Positions 1 to 10,469 of a stretch of DNA of 64,000 bases are shown here, piece by piece (position 1 is the first letter of the stretch; every line of letters starts with the position of its first letter). Source of the stretch: Burkholderiales bacterium (GTDB lineage Bacteria > Pseudomonadota > Gammaproteobacteria > Burkholderiales > Burkholderiaceae_E); NCBI GenBank assembly GCA_026399875.1, contig JAPLQF010000023.1, forward strand, positions 62,001-126,000, read 5' to 3'. The notes beneath the pieces were generated by a model. That model saw nothing but the letters and a program-made list of their open reading frames with translations, searched no databases and was not told where the DNA came from. A program made the translations under genes and the position numbers.

Positions 1-160
1 GCAGTGGAAGGTTCCCCTGAATCTCACCGCGAGTCAGGTCACCAAAATCGGCAGTCAGATGGTTTCGTTCGGCGCGACCGCTCGCTACTACGTTGCTCGA
101 CCTGACGGCGCGCCCGAGTGGGGGTTGCGGTTCACGGTCACGCTGCTCTTTCCGAAATGA
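1..160 (+). CDS. C-terminal end of an outer-membrane-type 'transporter' protein (partial)
   Basis: The gene enters from the left edge; only 52 codons are visible, in the frame that starts at base 2 and stops with TGA at 158-160. The residues include KIGSQMVSFG, ARYYV and WGLRF and finish VTLLFPK. Alternating hydrophobic and aromatic residues followed by a short terminal strand resemble the end of a Gram-negative beta-barrel, and I associate this pattern with proteins annotated as transporter or 'neuromedin U'. Its substrate cannot be told. It converges on the rhodanese gene with a 33-bp gap. The family call is an inference from a short fragment. Confidence 0.5.
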   Translation, partial: QWKVPLNLTASQVTKIGSQMVSFGATARYYVARPDGAPEWGLRFTVTLLFPK

Positions 161-193
161 CCGCCTGCTCAGGCCGAACCGTGCAGTGACAGT

Positions 194-1822
194 TCAGCCA
201 AAGCGCAGGTAGGGCTCGCGCTCGAGTTGCGCGAGCAGGTTGACCTCCCAGGTGAGGTATTGCTGCATGGCTTCCTCAACCTTGCTTGAGCGGGCATAAG
301 GCGGATACCACATGTCGTCGGTTGAGGTCAGCAGCTTCGGATCATCATCGCCACGGCAGGTATCGGTGGCCAGCCCTGCGGCTCGCCAGGCAGCACGCCC
401 GCCACTGAGCACGGCGCAGTTGGCGTAGCCGATGGCGATCGCGTCTGCCGCGGCAAAGCGAGAGATATTGCCGTCACCGCAGATCAACACCAGCCGCGTG
501 TCCGGGGCAAAGCGCGCAAGCGCTTGCGCCAGATGCGATCGCATCGCATAGAAGCTGTCGGGGATACGAGCTCGGCGATACGAGTAACTTTCACCGACAT
601 CGATGGCGACGATCTCATCCTTCGCCAATGCCACCGACAGGGCCACGGCATTGATCACCGGAACGTTCAGCGCTGACTCGCCAAGCGCCGCCAATTTCGA
701 GGCGCCTGATTGAAGTTCGCCGTCCAGTCCATTGCGCAGTACGAAAACTTCTTTCCAGCCCATCTGCAGCAGCCAGTGTGCTGTCATGACCGCCTGGACC
801 TGATGCCGGTCGATCAGCACGATGCGTGCGCCCCGTACCGCGGCATAGGTGTCGGTGGCCTGGACTAATTGCCCACCCGGGGCATTGAGGCTGCCAGGCA
901 GATGACCGGCAGCGAATTCATCGGGCTGGCGGACATCAAAGACATAGGTCGTGCGCGCGGTCTCACTTTGCATGCGGCGCAGCGCCGCGGTGTCGATGAA
1001 CCGCACGCCATAGCGGTGTGCAACATCCTGGGCCAGCTGTTTTGCGGCCAGCAGCGCGTCGCCCTGCGGTTCGGGCGCCATGTTGTCGCGGCCGCGTTCG
1101 GCCTTGAATCCAGCGAGTTCCCAGCCCATCGTGCCGTTCTTGAGGGCCACGACCGGATTGACCAGACCGGCATTTCGCAGGCTTTGAGTACCGATGATCG
1201 AGCGAGTTCGCCCTGCGCAATTGACCACGACCGTCGTGGTCGGCGAGCGGATCATCCCCGGCACGCGCATCACCAGTTCTGCACCGGGGCAATCGGCCGC
1301 ACCCGGCAGGCTGACCACGCGATATTCCTCGAGTGGACGTGAATCGACCAGCACGATGTCGCGTCCTTCGGCTTGCCATGCCGCCAGCGTTTGCGGGTCG
1401 ATGCGAGGCGTGTCGCACTGATGCTCGACATATTCGCCAAAGGCCTTGGACGGTACATTCGTGCCCGAGAAGAGCTCGAAAGAAGCTGCACCCCATCCGG
1501 ATACTCCGCCCCTGAGAATCGACAGGTTGGAATAGCCGTGCAAGGCCAGCAGCGCGGCCGCCCGGTCGACAAGCCGTAAGCCGTCAGCAGCCTCATCATC
1601 CATCAGCACGATGCGCGCATCGCGACGCGGCAGCAGTGCAGGTGCCCTGACTTCCAGCGACGACAGGGGCAGATTGCTTGCCACAAGCAGGTGCGATCGG
1701 GAAAAGGGGCCGCCATCTCGCACATCGACCAGCGCGATTTCGCTCCCGTCACCAAGCCACTGGCGCAAGGTGAGCGCGTCGATCTGCTGGCCAGAGGGCA
1801 AGTCATGATGCGGTTGGCTCAT
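194..1822 (-). CDS. Four-domain rhodanese-like sulfurtransferase
   Basis: A 542-residue protein made of four consecutive rhodanese modules (about residues 10-110, 130-235, 270-375 and 385-490), followed by a conserved-looking tail containing DDMWYPPYAR. Rhodanese modules transfer sulfane sulfur through a cysteine persulfide in a loop. Here module 2 has Cys202 (NCAGRTRS) and module 4 has Cys448 (ICGDGN). Modules 1 and 3 carry Asp in place of the cysteine (LMDDE, LIDRH), so two modules look catalytic and two look structural. No signal peptide is seen, so it is probably cytoplasmic. I chose the ATG at 1822 because the residues upstream of it are Arg/Ser-rich and belong to the neighbouring aminotransferase remnant in another frame. 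The in vivo sulfur donor and acceptor are unknown. Confidence 0.85.
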   Translation of the reverse strand: MSQPHHDLPSGQQIDALTLRQWLGDGSEIALVDVRDGGPFSRSHLLVASNLPLSSLEVRAPALLPRRDARIVLMDDEAADGLRLVDRAAALLALHGYSNLSILRGGVSGWGAASFELFSGTNVPSKAFGEYVEHQCDTPRIDPQTLAAWQAEGRDIVLVDSRPLEEYRVVSLPGAADCPGAELVMRVPGMIRSPTTTVVVNCAGRTRSIIGTQSLRNAGLVNPVVALKNGTMGWELAGFKAERGRDNMAPEPQGDALLAAKQLAQDVAHRYGVRFIDTAALRRMQSETARTTYVFDVRQPDEFAAGHLPGSLNAPGGQLVQATDTYAAVRGARIVLIDRHQVQAVMTAHWLLQMGWKEVFVLRNGLDGELQSGASKLAALGESALNVPVINAVALSVALAKDEIVAIDVGESYSYRRARIPDSFYAMRSHLAQALARFAPDTRLVLICGDGNISRFAAADAIAIGYANCAVLSGGRAAWRAAGLATDTCRGDDDPKLLTSTDDMWYPPYARSSKVEEAMQQYLTWEVNLLAQLEREPYLRFG

Positions 1823-2079
1823 CGCTAGCATTCCGGGTGACATCGACAAGCTTGAGCTCCGAGCGGGACGCCGCCGCAGCCATCGGATTGGGCGCACAGG
1901 TATTGAACCAGCGCATCTTCGCGAACGACTAGGCGATCTTGCACAGACAGGCCACTCCTTCAACTTTGAAATCATTTCCCATGCACTTGCCGAGCACGAT
2001 CAAATCAGGGGTGGCCTTGTGCGCTTCAAAGCCCCCGTATTGCGATCCGAGCAGCTTGAAAAGGCTTTCTCCGGCGCTC
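1800..2079 (-). pseudogene. Remnant of a class III (PLP) aminotransferase
   Basis: Between the thiolase stop and the rhodanese start, one minus-strand frame reads like the middle of a class III aminotransferase. It contains GSQYGGFEAHKATPDL, then VLGKCMGN with the family's PLP-binding lysine in place. A TAG at 1929-1931 interrupts it, and the same frame continues with WFNTCAPNPMAAAA, matching the family pattern FNTFGGNP. The alignment crosses the stop without a frame change and ends in TGA near 1800. Only about 90 of roughly 430 residues remain and there is no start. The fragment begins exactly at the thiolase stop codon, suggesting that a deletion fused the two genes. It is almost certainly non-functional. 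Confidence 0.72.
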
Positions 2080-3612
2080 TCAGGGCACGAAGACATTTCG
2101 CGTACCGTCATTGCTGACCGTGCCGACAGCACCGATGAATTCCCGGCTTTCGATGTCTTCCAGCAATCCGGGGTCATTCGGGGTGTTGGCCATGAATCGT
2201 GTGCCATCGCTGGTGCGTCCGATCACGATCCCGCCCGCCGGGCCATCCCTGTCATGAAAGACGGTGTAGGTTTCGACGCTCGCAGCGCCGCTGGCCAGCG
2301 CGCTGAATGCCGGCTTGGGAATGCTGTCGAGTTCGGACTGATAGATCGCCGGATCCTCGGGCATGAAGGCGGTCTTTGGCATGTCGGTGCTGTAGACGCC
2401 GGCCGAGTGCTTAGTCACATAGTTGCCGTTGGCAGTGACCAGGCCATACTGGCCCGGGGCAGCCCTGAGCTTTCGCATCATCTCGGCGATCGAATGGGTC
2501 ACATAGTTGTTGCCCGGTCCGCCAAAAAACGGCAGGCCGCCGGTGACGGTGAGACCACGCGGATCATCCGGTGACAGACCGAGCTCCTGGCAGCCGATCT
2601 CGACCGCCGAAGAAAAGCAGCTGTAGAGATCGAAAACTCCGATATCGGCCACCGACTTGCCGGCCATGGCAAGTGCCTTGCCGTAGACCATCTTCATCGC
2701 CGGCGAAGAATGAAAATCGCGGCGCTCGGTCACATACCAGTGATCGTGCGCATCGGCGCAGCCGTGCAGAAACACCCAGCGGTCGCTCGAGATGCCCAGA
2801 CTGCGAGCCTTGGCAAGGCTGCAGACAATCACCGCCGCACCCTGATCGATGAAGGCATTGGCATTCATGAAGCGGGTATACGGATACGCGATGTAAGGAT
2901 TGTCGGGTGCGAGTCGGGCAATTCGATCGCCGTCGAAGCCATCACGACGATCGGCAAGCGGATTGCCTGCGGCCACTTTGGCAAAGCGCGCCAGCAGCTG
3001 GCCCATCGCACGCTGATGCTCAGTCAGACTGTGTCCGGCATGCGCCCTGATCGCATTCTCGAATAACGGGTACATATAGATCGCAGCACGCGCACCATGA
3101 ATTTCCTCGATATCCGACCAGCCGCGCTTTGCCACCCCCCACGACTCTGAACTGCCGCCCGGGTCTTCATTCCAGTCGAGTGTGATGCCGGCCCGCTGCG
3201 CGGCTTTCTGGGTGGCCAGTGCTTCGGCCCCCACCACCATGCCTGCCGAAAGCTCGCCCCGCGTGATGGCCTGGGCCAGCTGGTTGATCGACCACTGCGG
3301 CATGTTGCCGCCGGGCTGGGTGTAGACGAGACGACTCGCATTGCTCGCCCCGATCCGCCGGGCGAGCGACTTGGGAGGGTTGGCGAAGCGGCCGAAAGGT
3401 GAGGCAAATCGCGGGCTGGTGTCGGAAAACAATCGGACGACAACCAAAGTATCGAGCGCTTCGATCAAGCGGCTGCCCGGACCGGCATCATCGGCTGCGA
3501 GGCTGGCGACTTTCGCCATCAGATCGAGAGGCCCCATTGCAGCCAGCGGGTCGGACTCGCGTTGTGTGAACTGGCCGCAGCCAACCAGTACCGGGGTGGT
3601 GTTCTCGTCCAT
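2080..3612 (-). CDS. Thiolase-like protein (TLP1 type) / acetyl-CoA acetyltransferase family
   Basis: A 510-residue thiolase-fold protein beginning TTPVLVGCGQ. It has the landmarks DLYSCFSSAVEI (about residue 350) and GGPGNNYVTHS (about 385) that mark the TLP1 branch, and a C-terminal extra domain of about 90 residues (VFHDRDGPAGGIVIGRTSDG) typical of that branch. Classical thiolases cleave 3-ketoacyl-CoA; TLP1 proteins lack the complete Cys/His/Cys set, and here GLVTANGNYVTKH stands where the second cysteine motif would be, so the reaction is uncertain. The ATG at 3612 has AGGAGA seven bases upstream. It is divergent from the P450 gene. The 3' end abuts the aminotransferase remnant. Confidence 0.8.
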   Translation of the reverse strand: MDENTTPVLVGCGQFTQRESDPLAAMGPLDLMAKVASLAADDAGPGSRLIEALDTLVVVRLFSDTSPRFASPFGRFANPPKSLARRIGASNASRLVYTQPGGNMPQWSINQLAQAITRGELSAGMVVGAEALATQKAAQRAGITLDWNEDPGGSSESWGVAKRGWSDIEEIHGARAAIYMYPLFENAIRAHAGHSLTEHQRAMGQLLARFAKVAAGNPLADRRDGFDGDRIARLAPDNPYIAYPYTRFMNANAFIDQGAAVIVCSLAKARSLGISSDRWVFLHGCADAHDHWYVTERRDFHSSPAMKMVYGKALAMAGKSVADIGVFDLYSCFSSAVEIGCQELGLSPDDPRGLTVTGGLPFFGGPGNNYVTHSIAEMMRKLRAAPGQYGLVTANGNYVTKHSAGVYSTDMPKTAFMPEDPAIYQSELDSIPKPAFSALASGAASVETYTVFHDRDGPAGGIVIGRTSDGTRFMANTPNDPGLLEDIESREFIGAVGTVSNDGTRNVFVP

Positions 3613-3757
3613 GGCGTCTCCTGTTTCGGGTCTGCGCGAGTCGCGCCCGTCAATATGTTGGTGATTGCCGTTCAGTGTAGCGGCTTGGCTCGCCTTGACG
3701 ACTGCCACGGTGGTCTCTACCCTCGCCCCGGTGATAAGCACTCAGCAAGGACCATCG

Positions 3758-6015
<2,258 letters not shown>

Positions 6016-6206
6016 AAGGCGCTTCACTCTTCTCGTCGGTCATCTGATGCCACGGCATCACGACGAGGCCAGCGCAATCCGCTTCAATCATCGGTACCGG
6101 GAGATGCTGGCCCGCACGCCCGACGTCCAGCCTGTCGTTTCTCGCTGAATCAACCGATCAGTGTGATGACCCGGCTAGAATGGCCGAGTCAGTGCTGAGG
6201 TGACAC

Positions 6207-6815
6207 ATGGATCCACTCGTCGAAGGCCATCTGCGTTTTCGGGCCGTTACATGGCCTGCAGAGCGCGATCGCTATGAATCGCTCGCAAAGCTCGGGCAAA
6301 GCCCCGAAACGATGGTGATCGCGTGTTCTGACTCCCGCGTCGATCCTCAGACTGTATTCGGTGCAATCCCCGGGGAGCTCTTCGTCGTCCGCAATGTGGC
6401 TGGGTTGGTGCCGCCCTACACACCCGACTCCGGTTATCACGGCACCAGTGCTGCGCTCGAATTTGCGGTTCGGGTGCTGAAAGTGGCTCGCATCGCGGTG
6501 CTCGGCCATGCGCAGTGCGGTGGCGTGCTCTCGATGCTCGAAGGCACGCCCGGTGTTGCCCGCGATTTTGTCGAACCCTGGATGCGGATCGCCGCGCCAG
6601 CCTTGCAGGCCGTGCCCAGGCACCTCGGTCGGGATGATCGCCTGTGCGCCTGTGAGTTAGAGGTGGTCAGGCTGTCGCTTGAGAACCTGCTCACCTTTCC
6701 CTGGATCAGTGAGGCGGTCGATGCCGGCACGCTTCGCCTGCAGGGTTTTCGTTTCGATATCCGCAGCGGTTTGCTGACCACTCTGGTCGAAGGTCGCTTT
6801 GTTCAGGTCGGATGA
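6207..6815 (+). CDS. Beta-class carbonic anhydrase
   Basis: A 202-residue cytoplasmic beta-carbonic anhydrase, which interconverts CO2 and bicarbonate. The zinc and catalytic residues are all present: Cys40, the Asp42-Arg44 dyad (ACSDSRVDP), and His101 and Cys104 (GHAQCGG). The FVVRNVAGLVPPY motif is also typical. The length is normal for the family. ATG at 6207 follows GAGGTG. It is first in a closely spaced run with the sulfurtransferase, flavin reductase-like and FMO genes (gaps of 18-38 bp). The last 15 bases including the stop codon are duplicated directly downstream. It probably supplies bicarbonate for carboxylases, but nothing local specifies which. Confidence 0.93.
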   Translation: MDPLVEGHLRFRAVTWPAERDRYESLAKLGQSPETMVIACSDSRVDPQTVFGAIPGELFVVRNVAGLVPPYTPDSGYHGTSAALEFAVRVLKVARIAVLGHAQCGGVLSMLEGTPGVARDFVEPWMRIAAPALQAVPRHLGRDDRLCACELEVVRLSLENLLTFPWISEAVDAGTLRLQGFRFDIRSGLLTTLVEGRFVQVG

Positions 6816-6830
6816 GTTCAGGTCGGATGA
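6801..6830 (+). repeat. Perfect 15-bp tandem duplication over the carbonic anhydrase stop codon
   Basis: GTTCAGGTCGGATGA occurs twice back to back (6801-6815 and 6816-6830). The first copy encodes the last four residues and the stop of the carbonic anhydrase; the second copy sits in the 18-bp gap before the next ATG and supplies the purine-rich bases upstream of that start. Confidence 0.9.
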
Positions 6831-6833
6831 GTC

Positions 6834-7790
6834 ATGGCAGCGATCATTCTGGTCGCTGCGCCCCCTTGCACCAAGGAGACTGAGATCGATACCGCAGCGA
6901 GCCAGACATTGAGTACCGATCATCAACCCGGCTATCTGGTCAGCACCGCCTGGCTCCAGGCGCATCTTGATGATCCCGATGTGCGGATCCTCGATTGCAC
7001 GACCTACATGACGCCTCAGCCGGTGGGCCCCTCGCGCATCGACAGTGGGCGCGCCGATTGGGCCAAGGGCCACATACCGGGTGCGCAGCATGTCGACATG
7101 GTGAGCGACCTGTCCGATCCGCACGGCCGATTCCCCTACACACTGCCGTCGGACACCCGTATCGCTGCGCTGATGTCGCGCCTGGGCATTGGCAATGGCC
7201 ATCGGGTGGTGCTCTATGGCGCCCGGCATCCGATGGTGGTCACGCGAGCATGGTGGGTGCTCAGCACGCTTGGCCACAATGGCGTGATGATTCTCGATGG
7301 CGGTTTTGAGGCCTGGCAGCGAGAAGGCCGCCCGGTCAGCACTGAGGAGCCGCATTTCGGTGCCGGCAGTTTTCGGCCCAAGCGCCATGCCGAACGCGTC
7401 GCCGATGCGGACGATGTCGCCCGTGTGCTGGAAAATCAATCGGCGACAACGGTCAATGCCCTGTCGCCTGCCCAGTTTGCCGGCACCGGGGGGGCGCATT
7501 ACGGTCGCCCCGGCCGTATTCCGGGCAGCCTCAACCTGCCGGCTTCCTCGTTGATCGATCCGGCAACCGGTTGCTGGCGCCCGCGTGCCGAACTCGAAAA
7601 ACTGGCACATGATGCCGGGCTGAGCGAGGCCGATGATCCGGTGATCGTTTACTGTGGTGGCGGCATCGCAGCCACCGCGACCTGCTTCGCCCTGCGACTG
7701 ATCGGTCGCACGCGGGTGGCGGTCTACGACAACTCCCTGCTCGAGTGGTCGGCAGACCCGGCGCGACCGATGCAGTGCGACGCATCCTGA
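6834..7790 (+). CDS. Thiosulfate/3-mercaptopyruvate sulfurtransferase (two-domain rhodanese)
   Basis: A 318-residue tandem rhodanese. The N-terminal module (about 35-165, with GHIPGAQHVDM) is the inactive half, and the C-terminal module (about 190-305) carries catalytic Cys274 in YCGGGIAA. The loop CGGGIA differs from the CRKGVT of thiosulfate-specific enzymes, so the preferred donor is open. The family moves sulfane sulfur to cyanide or thiols in the cytoplasm. The first ATG (6834) is used, but AAGGAG lies inside the frame at about 6872, with no canonical start at ideal spacing, so the real N-terminus could be some 17-25 residues shorter. It lies between carbonic anhydrase and a flavin reductase-like gene. 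Confidence 0.88.
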   Translation: MAAIILVAAPPCTKETEIDTAASQTLSTDHQPGYLVSTAWLQAHLDDPDVRILDCTTYMTPQPVGPSRIDSGRADWAKGHIPGAQHVDMVSDLSDPHGRFPYTLPSDTRIAALMSRLGIGNGHRVVLYGARHPMVVTRAWWVLSTLGHNGVMILDGGFEAWQREGRPVSTEEPHFGAGSFRPKRHAERVADADDVARVLENQSATTVNALSPAQFAGTGGAHYGRPGRIPGSLNLPASSLIDPATGCWRPRAELEKLAHDAGLSEADDPVIVYCGGGIAATATCFALRLIGRTRVAVYDNSLLEWSADPARPMQCDAS

Positions 7791-7817
7791 CAACCCTTCC
7801 TTGAGACGCGACAGCCC

Positions 7818-8480
7818 ATGTTCTACAGCACCGCAGAAGATAATCACGGCCTGAAGTTCAATCCCTTCAAGGCACTGATCGTACCGAGACCGATCGGCTG
7901 GATCGCCTCAGTCAGCAAGAGTGGCGTTCCCAATCTCGCGCCCTATAGTTTTTTCAATGCGATGAGTGATACGCCGCCGGTGGTGTGCTTTGCCTCTGGC
8001 GGGCACAAGGATTCGCTTGACAATATCGAAGCGACCGGCGAATTCACCTGCTCAATCTCGAACTGGGACCTGCGCGATCACATGAACATGTCGTCGGCAC
8101 CGGTTGCGGCCGAGGTTGATGAATTCAAGCTGGCAGGACTCACGCCAGCGGCCTCGAGGCTGGTCAAGGCGCCGTGGGTCGCCGAGAGCCCGGCAGCCTT
8201 CGAATGCAAGCTCTGGAAGATGATCGAGATGCCTTCAGTGCCAGGCAGAACGCCCTATATCGTGGTGTTCGGCACGGTGGTCGGTGTGCATGTGAAGGAC
8301 GAGTTCATCCGTGACGGACTGGTCGATACCGCCAGCATGCGGCCGCTGGCTCGCATGGGCTACATGGACTACGCAGTGATCACGCCCGAGACCAGCTTCA
8401 CACTCAATCGCCCGATGGCAAGTGCCGACAAGCTCAGCGCGACCGTAGTGCCGGGTCCCTGGGACGGTGTTTATCGCTGA
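7818..8480 (+). CDS. Flavin reductase-like domain flavoprotein
   Basis: A 220-residue protein of the flavin reductase-like (split-barrel FMN-binding) family. Diagnostic stretches are PRPIGWIASVSKSGVPNLAP (about 24-43), YSFFNAMSDTPPVV and the GMEF-like region around EFTCSISNWDLRDHMN. Members bind FMN and either reduce it for a partner oxygenase or act as stand-alone oxidoreductases. It lies 27 bp after the sulfurtransferase and 38 bp before an FMO-like monooxygenase, so a role in supplying or sharing flavin is possible but not proven. The start at ATG 7818 fits the family, whose members begin close to the first strand. Confidence 0.85.
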   Translation: MFYSTAEDNHGLKFNPFKALIVPRPIGWIASVSKSGVPNLAPYSFFNAMSDTPPVVCFASGGHKDSLDNIEATGEFTCSISNWDLRDHMNMSSAPVAAEVDEFKLAGLTPAASRLVKAPWVAESPAAFECKLWKMIEMPSVPGRTPYIVVFGTVVGVHVKDEFIRDGLVDTASMRPLARMGYMDYAVITPETSFTLNRPMASADKLSATVVPGPWDGVYR

Positions 8481-8518
8481 TGAGCAGGGTGAGCGCATTG
8501 CTCGCTTGAGGATCCGTC

Positions 8519-10336
8519 ATGCACGGTGCAGCCGCGAAAGCAGTGATATCGAACGACAGGCCTGCGGCGCCTGCCGATGAGGCTTTTGCCTGGCTTCGCG
8601 CTTTCGAGGCGGCGCTGCGAGACCGCGATCCGGGTTCGCTGGCCGCGCTTTTTCTGCCTGACTGCCACTGGCGCGACCTGCTCGCGCTGAACTGGTCGGT
8701 GCGGACCACCTCGGGCCGCGATGCGGTGGTCAGCGCGCTGCTTGAGTCGGTCGGTGTCGGGTCGAGTGCGTTGAGATCGCCTTGCGATTTCCGCCTGCTC
8801 GCCGATCGCACACCGCCGCGTGAGGTTCGCCGGGCAGGCGAGCAGGTGCTTGAGGTGCTGTTTGCCTTCGAGACACCAGTGGGTCCCTGCGAGGGCGTCT
8901 TCAGGCTGCGGGCCGATGAAGCTAGGCCCGGCGCGCCACGGCGTGCCTGGACGTTGATGACCACGCTCGATTCGATTCGTGGTCATGAAGAGCAGTTTCG
9001 GCGCGCGCGGCCCAGGGGCGCGCACGATCCGCGCGATTTCAGGCAGCCCAACTGGCTCGATCGACGGCTGCAGGATGCGGCCTATCTCGAGCGCGATCCG
9101 ACCGTCATCGTGATCGGAGCCGGTCAGGCGGGTCTGTCGATTGCCGCACGCCTGCGGCAGCTGTCGATCGACACCCTGGTCGTCGATCGTCACGAGCGTG
9201 TGGGCGACAACTGGCGCAAGCGCTATCACTCGCTCACGCTGCATAACAAACGCGCCTTCAACCATCTGCCCTATCTGCCCTTTCCCGATACCTTCCCCGA
9301 CTACATTCCCAAGGACATGCTGGCCGGCTGGTTCGAGTATTACGCCCAGGCGATGGAGATCAACGTCTGGAGCGGCACCGAGTTTCTGCGCGCCAGCCGC
9401 GACGAGTCAGTCCGGCAGTGGGAGGTGACAATCCGGCGAGCTGATGGCACTGAGCGGGTCGTGCGGGTCGGGCATCTTGTGATGGCCACCGGCGTGAGCG
9501 CGATGCCGATACCGGCCGTCATTGAAGGGCTCGATCGCTTTGCCGGAACCGTGATGCACTCCGGCCAATACCGCAGTGGCGAGGCCTGGCGTGGCCGGCA
9601 CGCGGTGGTCATCGGCACCGGGACCAGCGGTCATGACGTGGCCCAGGATCTGCAAGCCAACGGCGCACAGGTGACGCTGGTGCAGCGCAGTCCGACCATG
9701 GTCCAGAATGTCGAGCCGACGGCGCAGTTGCCTTATGCGATGTATGAGGAGGGGCCAAGCCTTGCCGACTGCGATCTGGTCAGCGTCGGCACGCCGATGG
9801 CGCTGATGCGCCGTGCGAATCAGCTGGCCAACCCGATTGCGCTCGAACTCGATCGCCCCCTGATCGATGGCCTCAAAGCATCAGGATTTCGCGTCGACGA
9901 GGGCACCGATGGCATCGGCTGGCAGTTGAAGTATCAGATGCGTGGTGGCGGCTATTACTTCAATGTCGGCTGCTCCGATCTGATCGTGCAAGGGCTGATC
10001 AAGGTCCTGCGCAGCGATCAGATCGCGGGCTTTGAGCCAGGCGGCCTGCGGCTCTCGGATGGCAGCCTGCGTGAGGCCGATCTCATCGTTACCGCCACCG
10101 GCTATCTCGGTCAGAGCGAGATGGCGGCCCGGTTGCTTGGCGATGAAGTCGCCCGCCGGATTGGTCCGGTCTGGGGCATCGACGAGGTCTCGCAGGAGTT
10201 GCGCAATATGTGGCAGCAAACGCCTCAGCCGGGTCTGTGGTTTCTTGCTGGCAGCCTTGCCCAGTGTCGCATCTATTCGCGCCACCTTGCGCTTCAGATC
10301 CAGGCCATTGAACTGGGTCTGATGGCTGAAAGCTGA
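8519..10336 (+). CDS. NTF2-like domain fused to FMO/BVMO-type flavin monooxygenase
   Basis: A 605-residue NAD(P)/FAD-dependent oxidoreductase. About residues 20-150 look like an NTF2/SnoaL-type cone domain (AFAWLRAFEAALRDRD). Residues about 195-600 form a flavin monooxygenase core with the FAD loop VIGAGQAG (about 197-204), NWRKRYHSLTLHNK, a FAGTVMHSGQY stretch resembling the FMO fingerprint, and a second Rossmann motif VVIGTGTSGHD (about 363-372) for NADPH. Such enzymes insert one oxygen atom into organic substrates. GAGGATC precedes the ATG at 8519. It ends a tight four-gene run. The substrate is unknown; the NTF2-like part may shape a substrate pocket or an oligomer contact. Confidence 0.87.
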   Translation: MHGAAAKAVISNDRPAAPADEAFAWLRAFEAALRDRDPGSLAALFLPDCHWRDLLALNWSVRTTSGRDAVVSALLESVGVGSSALRSPCDFRLLADRTPPREVRRAGEQVLEVLFAFETPVGPCEGVFRLRADEARPGAPRRAWTLMTTLDSIRGHEEQFRRARPRGAHDPRDFRQPNWLDRRLQDAAYLERDPTVIVIGAGQAGLSIAARLRQLSIDTLVVDRHERVGDNWRKRYHSLTLHNKRAFNHLPYLPFPDTFPDYIPKDMLAGWFEYYAQAMEINVWSGTEFLRASRDESVRQWEVTIRRADGTERVVRVGHLVMATGVSAMPIPAVIEGLDRFAGTVMHSGQYRSGEAWRGRHAVVIGTGTSGHDVAQDLQANGAQVTLVQRSPTMVQNVEPTAQLPYAMYEEGPSLADCDLVSVGTPMALMRRANQLANPIALELDRPLIDGLKASGFRVDEGTDGIGWQLKYQMRGGGYYFNVGCSDLIVQGLIKVLRSDQIAGFEPGGLRLSDGSLREADLIVTATGYLGQSEMAARLLGDEVARRIGPVWGIDEVSQELRNMWQQTPQPGLWFLAGSLAQCRIYSRHLALQIQAIELGLMAES

Positions 10337-10469
10337 TGGCGCACGCTGACCATGCTTTCGCTTGGCACGACCGGTATGATCGGCAAGATCGGCCTCATCA
10401 CCTGCATGAAAATCCGGCGCTTCGACGGCAATGCCTGCAAGCTGGAGTGAACTCCTGGAGGATGTATCG

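Noticed and set aside
6016-6206. Short open frame ending at 6148 between LPOR and carbonic anhydrase
   Set aside because: Most of it overlaps LPOR in another frame and the remaining 33 codons show no motif.
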